A DNA stretch of 33,261 nucleotides from Nitrospirota bacterium (lineage in GTDB: Bacteria > Nitrospirota > UBA9217): positions 1 to 33,261 of the forward strand of contig JAGVOT010000067.1 in assembly GCA_020052615.1 (NCBI GenBank). The letters are read 5' to 3'. The position numbers and the translations under genes were made by a program. Of this stretch, positions 1 to 7,437 are shown in pieces. The notes under the pieces are model-generated. The model was not told the origin of the DNA and searched no databases. It saw only the letters and a program-made list of their open reading frames with translations. Positions within the stretch are counted from its first letter, which is position 1. Every line of letters starts with the position of its first letter.

Positions 1-340
1 AGGGACGGATAGATGAAGAACATTGGAAATGCTGCGAAGGGATTGTTGCTACGATAAATTGATTGCGACTAACACTGCCGCGCAGCGGCTTAGTTCAACC
101 TGTGTTTGATGGGACGGAAACCGCCCTGCCATTTCCGAAAATCTGGTAATGGCTGGGTGAAGTTTGCGCCTTTTCGCTTAATAGCGCTTCCTTTTGTTGC
201 TGCCGGAACCCGCTCTGCCAAATACGGATTTATGGAATTAGCAGGGCGAAAATATTCTTGCTATGCCTTTGTCGGGTAATCGACTGTAGCATAAACGATC
301 AAGTGCGGCAAGGCAAAACAGGATTCAGCTTAGTGCGGAG
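1..340. other. gene-less left edge with coding remnant and hairpin
   Basis: No intact gene is visible. On the minus strand one frame stays open from about 258 down to the stop codon at 90-92 (56 codons) but has no credible start, so it looks like a fragment. Directly after that stop lies a hairpin at about 70-95: ACTAA and TTAGT form an outer stem, GCCGC and GCGGC an inner stem around loop GCA, with a 4-nt bulge. A stop codon running into a hairpin whose far side reads GTTAGTC recalls integron cassette ends, but the structure is shorter than standard attC sites. Function unknown. Confidence 0.35.
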
Positions 341-361
341 GGCACGACGAGAAGCGGACGC

Positions 362-397
362 GGGGACAGGGGGACAGGGGGACACGTAGACACGGGG
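362..397 (+). repeat. G-rich GGGGACA tandem tract (G-quadruplex-capable)
   Basis: Four runs of guanines (362-365, 369-373, 377-381, 394-397) are separated by ACA, ACA and a 12-nt loop, within imperfect copies of a GGGGACA-type unit. The spacing allows an intramolecular G-quadruplex on the plus strand. Short tracts of this type occur between genes in many environmental bacterial genomes. No coding role is visible. Confidence 0.6.
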
Positions 398-425
398 ACA
401 CGGAGAACAACAAATTGCCCATAAT

Positions 426-457
426 CCGGATTCCCGTTTTCACGGAGGGAATGACGA
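426..457. repeat. dispersed palindromic repeat (ATTCCCG...CGGGAAT type)
   Basis: This stretch contains GATTCCCGTTTTCACGGAGG followed by GAATGACGA. It is a degenerate copy of the common intergenic palindrome that reads CGTCATTCCCG, a short loop, CGGGAATC. A better preserved copy in the opposite orientation lies at 7294-7318 in this window. It forms a short stem and is followed by a terminator. Confidence 0.5.
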
Positions 458-468
458 TGAGAAAAAGA

Positions 469-495
469 AACCCGCTGAATACAATTCAGCGGGTT
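469..495 (-). terminator. rho-independent terminator downstream of the FKBP gene
   Basis: A perfect 12-bp stem (469-480 with 484-495) closes a 3-nt ACA/TGT loop. On the minus strand the stem is followed by a T-rich run (TTTCTTTTTCTC). It lies about 75 bp past the FKBP stop codon. The plus-strand side also has some T residues, so it could work in both directions. Confidence 0.85.
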
Positions 496-569
496 TTATA
501 TTTCGTTTTACCTGCGGCCTTAGAAGCGCCTGCTCTGCGAGAGCGGCCCTATTCTTCCTTCACTCATAA

Positions 570-1001
570 TTAGCCGGCGATCGATACTACCTCGATCTCG
601 AAGGTCAGGTCCTTCCCCGCGAGAGGATGGTTCGCGTCCAGGGTCAGGCTTGTCTCCGTTGCATCCGCCACGGTCACCAGGATGGTGCTGTCATCCTCCT
701 GGGTGAGCTCCAGCCGCTGACCAACCTGCGCGTCCAGGTCCGGCGGCAGATTTTTCCGGTCAACCTCCACGATCGAGGAATCCTTCCGCTGCCCGTAAGC
801 CTCGGCTACGGGGATGACCACGGTCTTCTTGTCGCCCGCTGACATGCCGAGCACGGCTTTTTCAAAACCTGCGATCAGCTGGCCCTTGCCCAGGGTGAAC
901 TGCACCGGGTGGCGTCCTATCGACGAGTCGAATATCGTTCCGTCCGAAAGCTTCCCCGTGTAATTCACCGTTACTGTGTCTCCCTGCTTTACTGATGCCA
1001 T
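570..1001 (-). CDS. FKBP-type peptidyl-prolyl cis-trans isomerase, SlyD-like
   Basis: The 143-residue protein is predicted to isomerise Xaa-Pro bonds and act as a folding chaperone in the cytoplasm; no signal peptide is visible. The FKBP core starts near residue 7 (GDTVTVNYTGKLSDGTIFDSS) and continues through LGKGQLIAGFEKAV. An insert-in-flap region (about 68-120) interrupts the fold as in SlyD proteins and is followed by the closing strand FEIEVVSI. The histidine-rich metal-binding tail of E. coli SlyD is absent, which is common in short SlyD-like proteins. The start ATG follows a purine-rich GAGGGAG element. It is the last gene before a strong terminator and appears to be transcribed alone or after its neighbour 80 bp upstream. 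Confidence 0.9.
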   Translation of the reverse strand: MASVKQGDTVTVNYTGKLSDGTIFDSSIGRHPVQFTLGKGQLIAGFEKAVLGMSAGDKKTVVIPVAEAYGQRKDSSIVEVDRKNLPPDLDAQVGQRLELTQEDDSTILVTVADATETSLTLDANHPLAGKDLTFEIEVVSIAG

Positions 1002-1083
1002 GCCGTTCTCCCTCTTTTTATCCGTCTATTTCGACATTAGTCGTTTGGTGCCTCTCTGTGCGCTGCTTTATCTCCCATCATCA

Positions 1084-1554
1084 TCATGGTTTTTGCTGCT
1101 GTTCCTGCGTGCTCACAGACCCGCCCAGAAAGGGCTCGAACAGCTTGTTCAGCTGAGGAAGCTGGTCGGCCAGCCAGATGAGCTGCTTCGAGTTCTCCAC
1201 GGTCACGCGGTCGCGTTCATCACCGATCGGGAGGCTCGTGCTCTTTAACTGCTCATTGGTCATGTGCAACCTCGAGGCTTGGCCGTACAGCTTTTCGAGA
1301 TAGTCCGCTATGGTCTGGTCAAAGAGGAACACGCTTTCCTGGGTCCGGGACCGGAAATCCTGCAAGGCCTGGCGCGTGATATCCCCGTCGCGGGTGATCG
1401 CGCTCAGGAACCGGACGATCTCGCGGTAGAGACGCAGACGATTTTCATACTGTGCGGCGTCCGCCCGCGCCCTGTCGGCCCTGTAATAATGATAGGCGAT
1501 GTATGCCGTGCTGGACGCGATGACGAGCAGGAGAAACGTGTCGAGAATGTTCAT
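1084..1554 (-). CDS. membrane-anchored protein of unknown function
   Basis: The product is 156 residues from the chosen ATG. One hydrophobic segment (about residues 4-20, LDTFLLLVIASSTAYIAYH) should anchor it in the inner membrane. The rest is charged and helical with a glutamine-rich tail. The body (YENRLRLYREIVRFLSAI, then ESVFLFDQTIADYLEKLY) resembles a widespread uncharacterised family of single-span helical proteins; I do not know a function. An in-frame ATG 48 bp earlier (1602) exists, but the chosen start has AAAGGCGGG upstream and puts the hydrophobic segment at the N-terminus. It follows purL by about 60 bp on the same strand and may be co-transcribed with it. Confidence 0.7.
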   Translation of the reverse strand: MNILDTFLLLVIASSTAYIAYHYYRADRARADAAQYENRLRLYREIVRFLSAITRDGDITRQALQDFRSRTQESVFLFDQTIADYLEKLYGQASRLHMTNEQLKSTSLPIGDERDRVTVENSKQLIWLADQLPQLNKLFEPFLGGSVSTQEQQQKP

Positions 1555-1617
1555 GACAGGACCCGCCTTTCTCTGCAGATCAAGGCGCACGCCCTCGATC
1601 ATCAGGTGATGCGGCAG

Positions 1618-4600
1618 CTACCGCTCCTTTTCGCACCACTCCCGGGCATTCTGGAACATCCGGAGCCAGGGCGATGCGGCGAGGTTCTTCTTCATTTGCT
1701 CGGGCATCCACCCCCATTGCCAGGGGATCACTGACCGCTCGGGATGCGGCATCATGGTAAGGTGGCGTCCGTCGGGCGAACAGAGGCCGGCGATGCCCGC
1801 GGGCGATCCATTGGGGTTGAAGGGATAAGCTTCGGTTATGCGGTTGTCATCGTCAACATACCGGACCGGCGCGAGACCGAACTCGGCCTCGCGATAGATC
1901 GCCTTGTCCGGGAAATACGCCATGCCCTCGCCGTGGGCGACCCAGATGCCGAGCGCCGATCCTTCCATGCCCTGAAGCATGATGGCCGGGCTTTTTACTA
2001 TTTTCACGGTCGAGAAGCGCGACTCGAACCTGCCCGACCTGTTGTGGATGAACCTTGGCTGGAGCTCGTCCGCGATGCCGCGCCACGGCACCCAGCCCAG
2101 GAGCGCCATGAGCTGACAGCCGTTGCACACACCGAGGCTGAACGTATCAGGCCGATGGTAGAACCGCTCGAACTGGTCCCACACCTGTTTATTGAACCGG
2201 ATGCTTGCCGCCCACCCCTTCGCCGAATCAAGCACGTCCGCGTAGCTGAACCCGCCGACGAACACCACGCCCCGGAACCCGTCAAGGGTCACACGGCCGT
2301 CCAGGAGATCGGTCATCATGACATCCCACGGCTCAAAGCCCGCGAGGTGGAACGCCGAGGCCATTTCGCGGTCCCCGTTGCTCCCTTCTTCGCGGATGAT
2401 CGCCACCCGGGGTTTGTCGGTCCGCCGGAGCAAGGAAGCCTCCGTCGGCTGCGGGACAAAAGGAACCACAAAGTGCGGACTTTTGCGGTCGTAGCTGTTC
2501 GTTCGTTCTTCGCGGATATTCTCGGGATCGCGCTGCAGAAGATCGAGCTGGTGGCTCGTCTCTTCCCAGATGTCCCGGAGCACAAGCATGTCCTCGTCGA
2601 GCATGCATTTCCACCCGAAGTTTATGGTTATGCGCTTTTCCCGCTGCGATCTCCCGATCTCAAAATAAGGCACGTCCGCTCTCTTCAACGCTGCAAATAT
2701 CGCCGCCTCGTTCTCCGGCTGGTACTCGATCACGAGACCTGCTTCCTCGGAGAATAACGCCGCGATCGGATCTGCCGTGCGGGCGTCCTCCGCCGGAATG
2801 TTCACGGCGATGCCGCAGTTGCCGCTGAACGCCATTTCGAGCAGCGTGGTGATCAGTCCGCCGTCGGAACGGTCATGGCCGGCCAGGATCAGGCGTTGCT
2901 TCACCAGCTCCTGCACGGCATTGAACCCGCGCTTCAGAAGCCCGGCGTCCTCAATGTCCGGCGACTCATTGCCGACCTGGCCGAACACCTGAGCAAGCGC
3001 CGATCCTCCCAAACGGTTCTTCCCGCCCGAGAGGTCGATGAACAGGAGCTTGCCCCGGCCCGGCATCTTGATGTCCGGGGTCACGGTCTTGGTGATGTCG
3101 GGACAGGTGACGTAGGCTGAGATGACGAGCGTCCCCGGCGATCTCACCGTTTCCGTTGTACCGTCGGCATTGGTGACCCGGGCCGCCATGGAAAGACTGT
3201 CCTTGCCGCCGTCGATGGCGATCCCCAGCGTGATCATGAGGTCGCGCATGGCTATGGCCGCGTCGTAAAGACGGATGCCCTCGCCGGCCAGTTTCGGCGC
3301 CCACATCCAGTTCCCCGAACAGCGGATGTCCCCAAGGCCGCTCACCTCCGCCCAGACGATGTTCGTGAGCGCCTCGGCCACGCTCATCCTCGCCATGGCC
3401 GCCGCGTCGATCAGCTCCTTCACCGGCTGCTCTCCGATGGAGCAGGCGGCGCCGGTCGTGCCGAAATGGGACTGGGCAATGACGGCGACGTCCGAGACCG
3501 TGAGCTGCAACGGACCGCAGCACTGCTGGCGCGCGATAAGCCCGGTAACGGAACGATCGACCTTGTTCGTAAGGAACCGCTTGGATCCTACCGAAAGGAG
3601 CCGGAGCACGCGGTCAAGGGCTTCCCGGACCGTAAGGTCGTGAGGAAGCTCGAGCGGAGCGAGGGTTGTCTGCACGCGATCGAGCGTAAAGGTCTTCTGC
3701 GGCATATCGCCGAGCACTTTCGACAGCTCCAGATTCACAGGCGTTGAACCGTCGGTCTCATCGTGAAGCACGATGTACCCGTCGCCCGTTACCTGTCCGA
3801 TGAACGCAACCGGTACCTTCTCGCGCCTGCAGAGGTCCTCGAAGAGCGGCGCCTCCGATGGGCCCAGGAGCAGCGCGTTCTGTTCCTGATATTCGGCGCC
3901 CCAGATCTCGAGCACCGAAAGCGTCTCGTCGCCCACCTGGATCTTCCTGATCTCGATCCTTGCGCCGGCGGGATGGACGATCTCCTTCACGACGTTGCAG
4001 TTCCCGCCGGCGCCCTGGTCGTGAATGCTCACGATGGGGTTCTTCTCCCCCAGTTCCACGCAGGCGCGGATCACTCGGTTCAGCTTCTGCTCCATCTCGG
4101 CATCGCCGCGCTGGACCGCATTGAAGTCAAGCTCCGCGAGGTTCTCTCCCTGGATCATGGACGAGGCCGCGCCGCCGCCCATGCCGATGCGGTAGGCGGG
4201 TCCGCCCACCTTGACGACCAGCATGCCCTTCGCGGGTTCGGATTTTTTCGTATGACGGCTGTCCATCTGGCCGATGCCGCCGCTGAACATGATGGGCTTG
4301 AGCCATTCCCTGCGCTCGCCTCCGGAAAGGCGGAGGCCGAAGGACCGCGTGAAGCCCTGGATCAGGGGCTCGCCGAACTTGTTTCCATAATCCGATGCGC
4401 CGTTGCTCGCCTCAACCTCGATCTGGAGCGGCGAAGCAAGGTTCGAAGGATAGGCGAAGGACGGATCCTCCCAGGGAAGCCCGTAGCCCGGGATGCGCAG
4501 GTTTCCCACGCAGTACGCCGCCGTGCCGGCGACGACGAGTCCGCCGATGCCGGTCGCCTGAACGTCGCGAAGCCTGCCGCCGGTGCCGGTCTCGGCGCCG

Positions 4601-5571
4601 GGGAACGGCGCCACGCCAGACGGAAAGTTATGCGTCTCCGCCGTGAAGATGATGTCATGCTTCCGCCTCGCCTCGCGGAAGGGCGAAGGTTTTCCCGGGA
4701 CGTCCGGAATGATCGTCGTGATGCTGTAGCCCTTGATGGAGCTTGAATTGTCGCTGAAGGCGATGACGCTATTGTTCCGGTTCGCCTCGTACGTTTCCTT
4801 CACGATCTTCATCAGCGTATGAGGGACCTCTTTCCCGTCGACGATGAGCCTGCCGCGGAAGAACCAGTGGCGCGAGTGCTCGCTGTTCGACTGGGAAAGG
4901 TCGAAGCATTCCACGTTGGTGGGGTTACGCTTGATGTCGTTCACAAAGAGATTGGTGTAGTAGTCCAGGTCCCAGTCGTCGAGGCCCAGACCCATCTCGC
5001 GGTTGATCTTTTCGAGCGCCGCCCTTCCCTGCTCCCTGAGCGGGATGACGCGTACGGGTTCCGGCATCACTCCCGTCTCGAAGGTCGTGAGCGGCGACCG
5101 ATAGGGGCACTCGGTCATGCGGTCGTGAACAAGGGGAAGGAACGCCTCTCGCAGGTCCTGCGCTTTTCCCGAACGGCCGGCAAGTTTGAGGAGATAGCGC
5201 CGGGACCGCTCGATGCGCGTGATCTTCCCGAGGCCGCATGCATGGCAGACCGAGACGGCGTTCGTGGACCAGGCCGTGGTAAAGCTCATACGGGGGCCGA
5301 CTTCGAGAAGCAAGTGCGGATTGCGGATTGCAGATTGCGGATTGAGAAACGAGACGTCGGAAAACTGTTCCGGCTCGAAGGTCTCGGCAAGGAGCCACCG
5401 GAGCAGGCGCATCTCGTCCCCGGTCAGCGGAGAGGACGATGCAACATTAAAGCAGAATTCCGACTCGATCGCGGTGATGGCGCGGGAGACCGTTTGCCGT
5501 GCTGTTGCAAGCAGGCCGTCGGTCTGGAACTTCGAAAGCGCGGGGGTGCGGAAGAGATGAAAGAGAGGCAT
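1618..5571 (-). CDS. purL: phosphoribosylformylglycinamidine synthase, long single-chain form
   Basis: This enzyme converts FGAR, ATP and glutamine to FGAM in step four of purine synthesis. At 1317 residues it is the long form (E. coli type, about 1295), carrying the N-terminal PurS-like domain, the duplicated ATP-binding synthetase half and a C-terminal class-I glutamine amidotransferase. The amidotransferase nucleophile is Cys1149 in LGVCNGCQ; the catalytic His lies in MMPHPERS near the end. The synthetase part shows TAETHNFPSGVAPFPGAETG and the glycine-rich GGPAYRIGMGGGAASSM. Oddity: residues about 76-85 (NPQSAIRNPH) are encoded by a 28-bp tandem 7-mer repeat typical of intergenic DNA, inserted without breaking the frame. 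A TATAAT hexamer on the minus strand at 5675-5680 may belong to its promoter, but no good -35 is visible. Confidence 0.97.
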   Translation of the reverse strand: MPLFHLFRTPALSKFQTDGLLATARQTVSRAITAIESEFCFNVASSSPLTGDEMRLLRWLLAETFEPEQFSDVSFLNPQSAIRNPHLLLEVGPRMSFTTAWSTNAVSVCHACGLGKITRIERSRRYLLKLAGRSGKAQDLREAFLPLVHDRMTECPYRSPLTTFETGVMPEPVRVIPLREQGRAALEKINREMGLGLDDWDLDYYTNLFVNDIKRNPTNVECFDLSQSNSEHSRHWFFRGRLIVDGKEVPHTLMKIVKETYEANRNNSVIAFSDNSSSIKGYSITTIIPDVPGKPSPFREARRKHDIIFTAETHNFPSGVAPFPGAETGTGGRLRDVQATGIGGLVVAGTAAYCVGNLRIPGYGLPWEDPSFAYPSNLASPLQIEVEASNGASDYGNKFGEPLIQGFTRSFGLRLSGGERREWLKPIMFSGGIGQMDSRHTKKSEPAKGMLVVKVGGPAYRIGMGGGAASSMIQGENLAELDFNAVQRGDAEMEQKLNRVIRACVELGEKNPIVSIHDQGAGGNCNVVKEIVHPAGARIEIRKIQVGDETLSVLEIWGAEYQEQNALLLGPSEAPLFEDLCRREKVPVAFIGQVTGDGYIVLHDETDGSTPVNLELSKVLGDMPQKTFTLDRVQTTLAPLELPHDLTVREALDRVLRLLSVGSKRFLTNKVDRSVTGLIARQQCCGPLQLTVSDVAVIAQSHFGTTGAACSIGEQPVKELIDAAAMARMSVAEALTNIVWAEVSGLGDIRCSGNWMWAPKLAGEGIRLYDAAIAMRDLMITLGIAIDGGKDSLSMAARVTNADGTTETVRSPGTLVISAYVTCPDITKTVTPDIKMPGRGKLLFIDLSGGKNRLGGSALAQVFGQVGNESPDIEDAGLLKRGFNAVQELVKQRLILAGHDRSDGGLITTLLEMAFSGNCGIAVNIPAEDARTADPIAALFSEEAGLVIEYQPENEAAIFAALKRADVPYFEIGRSQREKRITINFGWKCMLDEDMLVLRDIWEETSHQLDLLQRDPENIREERTNSYDRKSPHFVVPFVPQPTEASLLRRTDKPRVAIIREEGSNGDREMASAFHLAGFEPWDVMMTDLLDGRVTLDGFRGVVFVGGFSYADVLDSAKGWAASIRFNKQVWDQFERFYHRPDTFSLGVCNGCQLMALLGWVPWRGIADELQPRFIHNRSGRFESRFSTVKIVKSPAIMLQGMEGSALGIWVAHGEGMAYFPDKAIYREAEFGLAPVRYVDDDNRITEAYPFNPNGSPAGIAGLCSPDGRHLTMMPHPERSVIPWQWGWMPEQMKKNLAASPWLRMFQNAREWCEKER
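5317..5344. repeat. four 7-bp CGGATTG units inside purL
   Basis: The units CGGATTG, CGGATTG, CAGATTG and CGGATTG run head to tail at 5317-5323, 5324-5330, 5331-5337 and 5338-5344. Read on the minus strand they encode part of an Asn-Pro-Gln-Ser-Ala-Ile-Arg-Asn-Pro stretch of PurL. Such GCAATCC tracts are usually found between genes. Confidence 0.85.
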
Positions 5572-5699
5572 AGTATTTATTTCCTAGAGACACGAACCTG
5601 ATACTGATGACGGACCTTTTCCAACCAGCCAGAGAGGTCAACTCAACGTTATTCTGGTCCGACATACTTGCATTATTATAAAATATTATCCCGCTTGTC

Positions 5700-5915
5700 C
5701 TATATTTCTATATAAAAAAGCAACGCTATGCCATTGACAAGGATAGATGTAAATAGAAGTAGATACCCTGTGTACTTCGTCAACTTCATCATTTTTATTG
5801 CTTTCAGGTCACCCTGATTCTTTACGATAATGTCGTAAAACTTCCTACTCCGAGATAGCAATATTAACCCAATAGCGAGTGCTAGTTGAGCAATCGGTGG
5901 TACAGTGGCTAACAT
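5700..5915 (-). CDS. small two-span membrane protein, unknown function
   Basis: This 71-residue protein has two hydrophobic segments (about 4-20 and 51-69) separated by a basic loop (SRSRKFYDIIVKNQGD, then MKKLTKYT-like residues), which suggests a hairpin in the inner membrane. The ATG is preceded by GGAG at 8-nt spacing, good support for a real gene despite its length. The surrounding DNA (5640-6050) is clearly more AT-rich than the flanking genes, which may point to later acquisition. I do not recognise the family. It could be co-transcribed into purL, whose start lies about 130 bp downstream. Confidence 0.55.
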   Translation of the reverse strand: MLATVPPIAQLALAIGLILLSRSRKFYDIIVKNQGDLKAIKMMKLTKYTGYLLLFTSILVNGIALLFYIEI

Positions 5916-6052
5916 ATTTTTATCTCCGCAGATCCGAACAATTGACAGCTCCCGATCGATGATATATGTTGAATCGATCCTGGAAACTTGACGATATTGG
6001 TACGATGAGAGTTATGTGAATAAGCTTTTTCTAGCCATTCCTCTGCCTAAGT

Positions 6053-6478
6053 TTACTTAACTTTCTTATACGGCAGCGCCTTCATGGCCACACGGTCCGC
6101 GAGGGCGTCGAATTCTGGATCCTTGTGCACGAGCGTTGCGTTGCGTGTAATGGCGGTGGCGATGATCCAGCTGTCGGCAACCGATATCTTGTGTTGTGCT
6201 TTCAGCTCAGATGCTGTCCAGATCAGCGCATCGTCGACATCAACGCGAATAACAGGAAGATTCTTGAGTGAACGGAAAAGCTCCTCGGCCGCGCTTCGGC
6301 CGTGGTCTTTCCAGACGCGGTAGCGGCACTCCATGAAGGTCATGAAGGACAGGTAGACCGGCTTGCGCTGCGAAGACTCTCGCAGGACCTTTTCGACCAT
6401 TGCGGCGCCGTCTTCGTTGTTCCAGAGCGCGAGGATCGCGGAGGTGTCGAGCACAACGGGCTCAGGACTTCCGGTCAC
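6053..6478 (-). CDS. PIN-domain toxin, VapC type
   Basis: The 141-residue product is predicted to be a Mg2+-dependent ribonuclease that blocks translation when released from its antitoxin. The four acidic PIN positions are all visible: Asp11 (VLDTSAILAL), Glu50 (FMTFMECRYRV), Asp102 (SVADSWIIATA) and Asp120 (LVHKDPEF), so the nuclease looks intact. I chose the GTG start at 6478 because a strong GGAGGAGG lies 6 nt upstream and the PIN domain begins soon after; a longer in-frame ATG at 6565 would lie well inside the antitoxin gene. The start overlaps the antitoxin end by 17 bp, implying translational coupling. The natural target RNA cannot be told from sequence. Confidence 0.88.
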   Translation of the reverse strand: MTGSPEPVVLDTSAILALWNNEDGAAMVEKVLRESSQRKPVYLSFMTFMECRYRVWKDHGRSAAEELFRSLKNLPVIRVDVDDALIWTASELKAQHKISVADSWIIATAITRNATLVHKDPEFDALADRVAMKALPYKKVK

Positions 6479-6710
6479 GTGCTTCCTCCTCCAGGCGCTC
6501 CTGTTTCCGGTCCTTGACAAGATTGGCGGAGGTATAGCGGCCCTTGCCCGCGCCCCGGAACGCACCTACCGGGTCCTTCGGAAGCGGAATGACCGAGATC
6601 CGGTCTCCGTCCTCGATCCAATCCAATTCCGTTTCGGCCTCGATGTGATATTTCTTCCGAATAACAGCGGGAATTGAGACCTGTCCTCTTGTAGAAACTG
6701 TTGATTTCAT
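6462..6710 (-). CDS. AbrB/SpoVT-family antitoxin (VapB-like)
   Basis: This 82-residue protein has an N-terminal swapped-hairpin AbrB DNA-binding domain (MKSTVSTRGQVSIPAVIRKK, then DWIEDGDRISVIPL) followed by a charged C-terminal tail (about 46-82) expected to wrap and inhibit the PIN toxin. It is first in a two-gene operon with the toxin. A consensus-like promoter and an overlapping palindrome lie directly upstream, fitting repression of the operon by the antitoxin alone or with the toxin, the usual rule for such pairs. The start has GAGG about 7 nt upstream. Confidence 0.88.
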   Translation of the reverse strand: MKSTVSTRGQVSIPAVIRKKYHIEAETELDWIEDGDRISVIPLPKDPVGAFRGAGKGRYTSANLVKDRKQERLEEEARDRKS

Positions 6711-6736
6711 GTAATTTCCTCACATGTCTTACTTTG

Positions 6737-6769
6737 CTACATAATATCATGTAGAGGTCTTTGTGTCAA
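6737..6769 (-). promoter_or_regulatory. promoter and operator of the toxin-antitoxin operon
   Basis: On the minus strand, -35 TTGACA (6764-6769) and -10 TATTAT (6741-6746) are separated by exactly 17 bp, a near-ideal sigma-70 promoter. An 18-bp inverted repeat, CTACAT-6 nt-ATGTAG (6737-6754), covers the -10 and is the likely site of antitoxin autoregulation. The start codon of the antitoxin is about 27 bp downstream. Confidence 0.85.
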
Positions 6770-6783
6770 GAAGCTGAGAGGAC

Positions 6784-7185
6784 TTACTGCCGTTCGGTCA
6801 GGGACACGACCTTCTGGTCGGTCGCCTTTTTCTCGCCGGCCATTTCGCACTTACCGTCGAAGGTGACGCCTTCCTCGATGATGAGCTTGGGCGTCCTGAT
6901 ATTTCCCTCGATGACGCCCGGTGCGAGGATGTGCACCTTCTGGCTGGCGTTGACGTTGCCCACGATCTTCCCGCTCGATATGATCGTGCCGACACTGATC
7001 TCCCCCTGGAGGTGGGCCTCGTCACCCGCGATGAGCGTGTCCTTGGAAAGGACCTCTCCCTCCACCCTTCCGTCGACACGGATGGTCCCCTCGAAACTGA
7101 GCACGCCTTTGAACTCCGTGCCCTTGCCGAGGAACGCGGTGATCTCCCCATGTTCCGCTGATACGCCTGATCCCTTTTTCAACAT
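6784..7185 (-). CDS. bactofilin family cytoskeletal protein
   Basis: This 133-residue protein is a polymer-forming bactofilin (DUF583/CcmA family). These make nucleotide-independent filaments from right-handed beta-helices, often at the membrane or cell poles. The central region (about 15-115) shows the repeating short beta-strand pattern with glycine and hydrophobic periodicity (GTEFKGVLSFEGTIRVDGRVEG, VGTIISSGKIVGNVNASQ; each group is a helix turn). Short polar tails flank it. A good AGGAGG-like site precedes the ATG. In some bacteria bactofilins position ParABS components, so its location about 250 bp downstream of parB on the same strand is suggestive, though no link is shown here. Confidence 0.93.
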   Translation of the reverse strand: MLKKGSGVSAEHGEITAFLGKGTEFKGVLSFEGTIRVDGRVEGEVLSKDTLIAGDEAHLQGEISVGTIISSGKIVGNVNASQKVHILAPGVIEGNIRTPKLIIEEGVTFDGKCEMAGEKKATDQKVVSLTERQ

Positions 7186-7437
7186 GAATGAATCCTCCTT
7201 GAAATCACTTCAAATGCTTTTACCACGAAGTCACGAAGACGCGAAGGATGCTTAAAAGGCTTGTCTATAAAAGACGTCTCGTGCAGCCTGATTCGTCATC
7301 CCCGTGAAAACGGGGACCTCGTGATCTCCTGCAAGGCTTGTATGACAGAACAGGGGGCGAAAATCATTTTTCAACAACCTGCCAGGATGTAGTTTGTCTT
7401 GGTGATCTCGCGCCTTTGCGGCAGAGAGTTGTGACCC
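7186..7437. repeat. intergenic spacer with dispersed repeats
   Basis: The spacer between parB and the bactofilin gene holds no ORF that I would support. It contains ACCACGAAGTCACGAAGACG (7220-7239), a copy of the common CACGAAG intergenic repeat, and CGTCATCCCCG-TGAAAA-CGGGGACC (7294-7318), a well-formed palindrome of the type seen at 426-457. Near 7407-7434 lies GCGCCTTTGCGGCAGAGAG, resembling another widespread intergenic motif. Confidence 0.5.

Noticed and set aside
1744-5601. Long plus-strand open frames opposite purL (for example 1744-2757, 3763-4746, 4819-5601)
   Set aside because: They are mirror frames of a high-GC conserved gene, with arginine/proline/histidine-rich translations lacking any family motif.
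5675-5703. Possible purL promoter with -10 TATAAT
   Set aside because: The -10 is good but no acceptable -35 lies at 16-18 bp, so it is mentioned only under purL.
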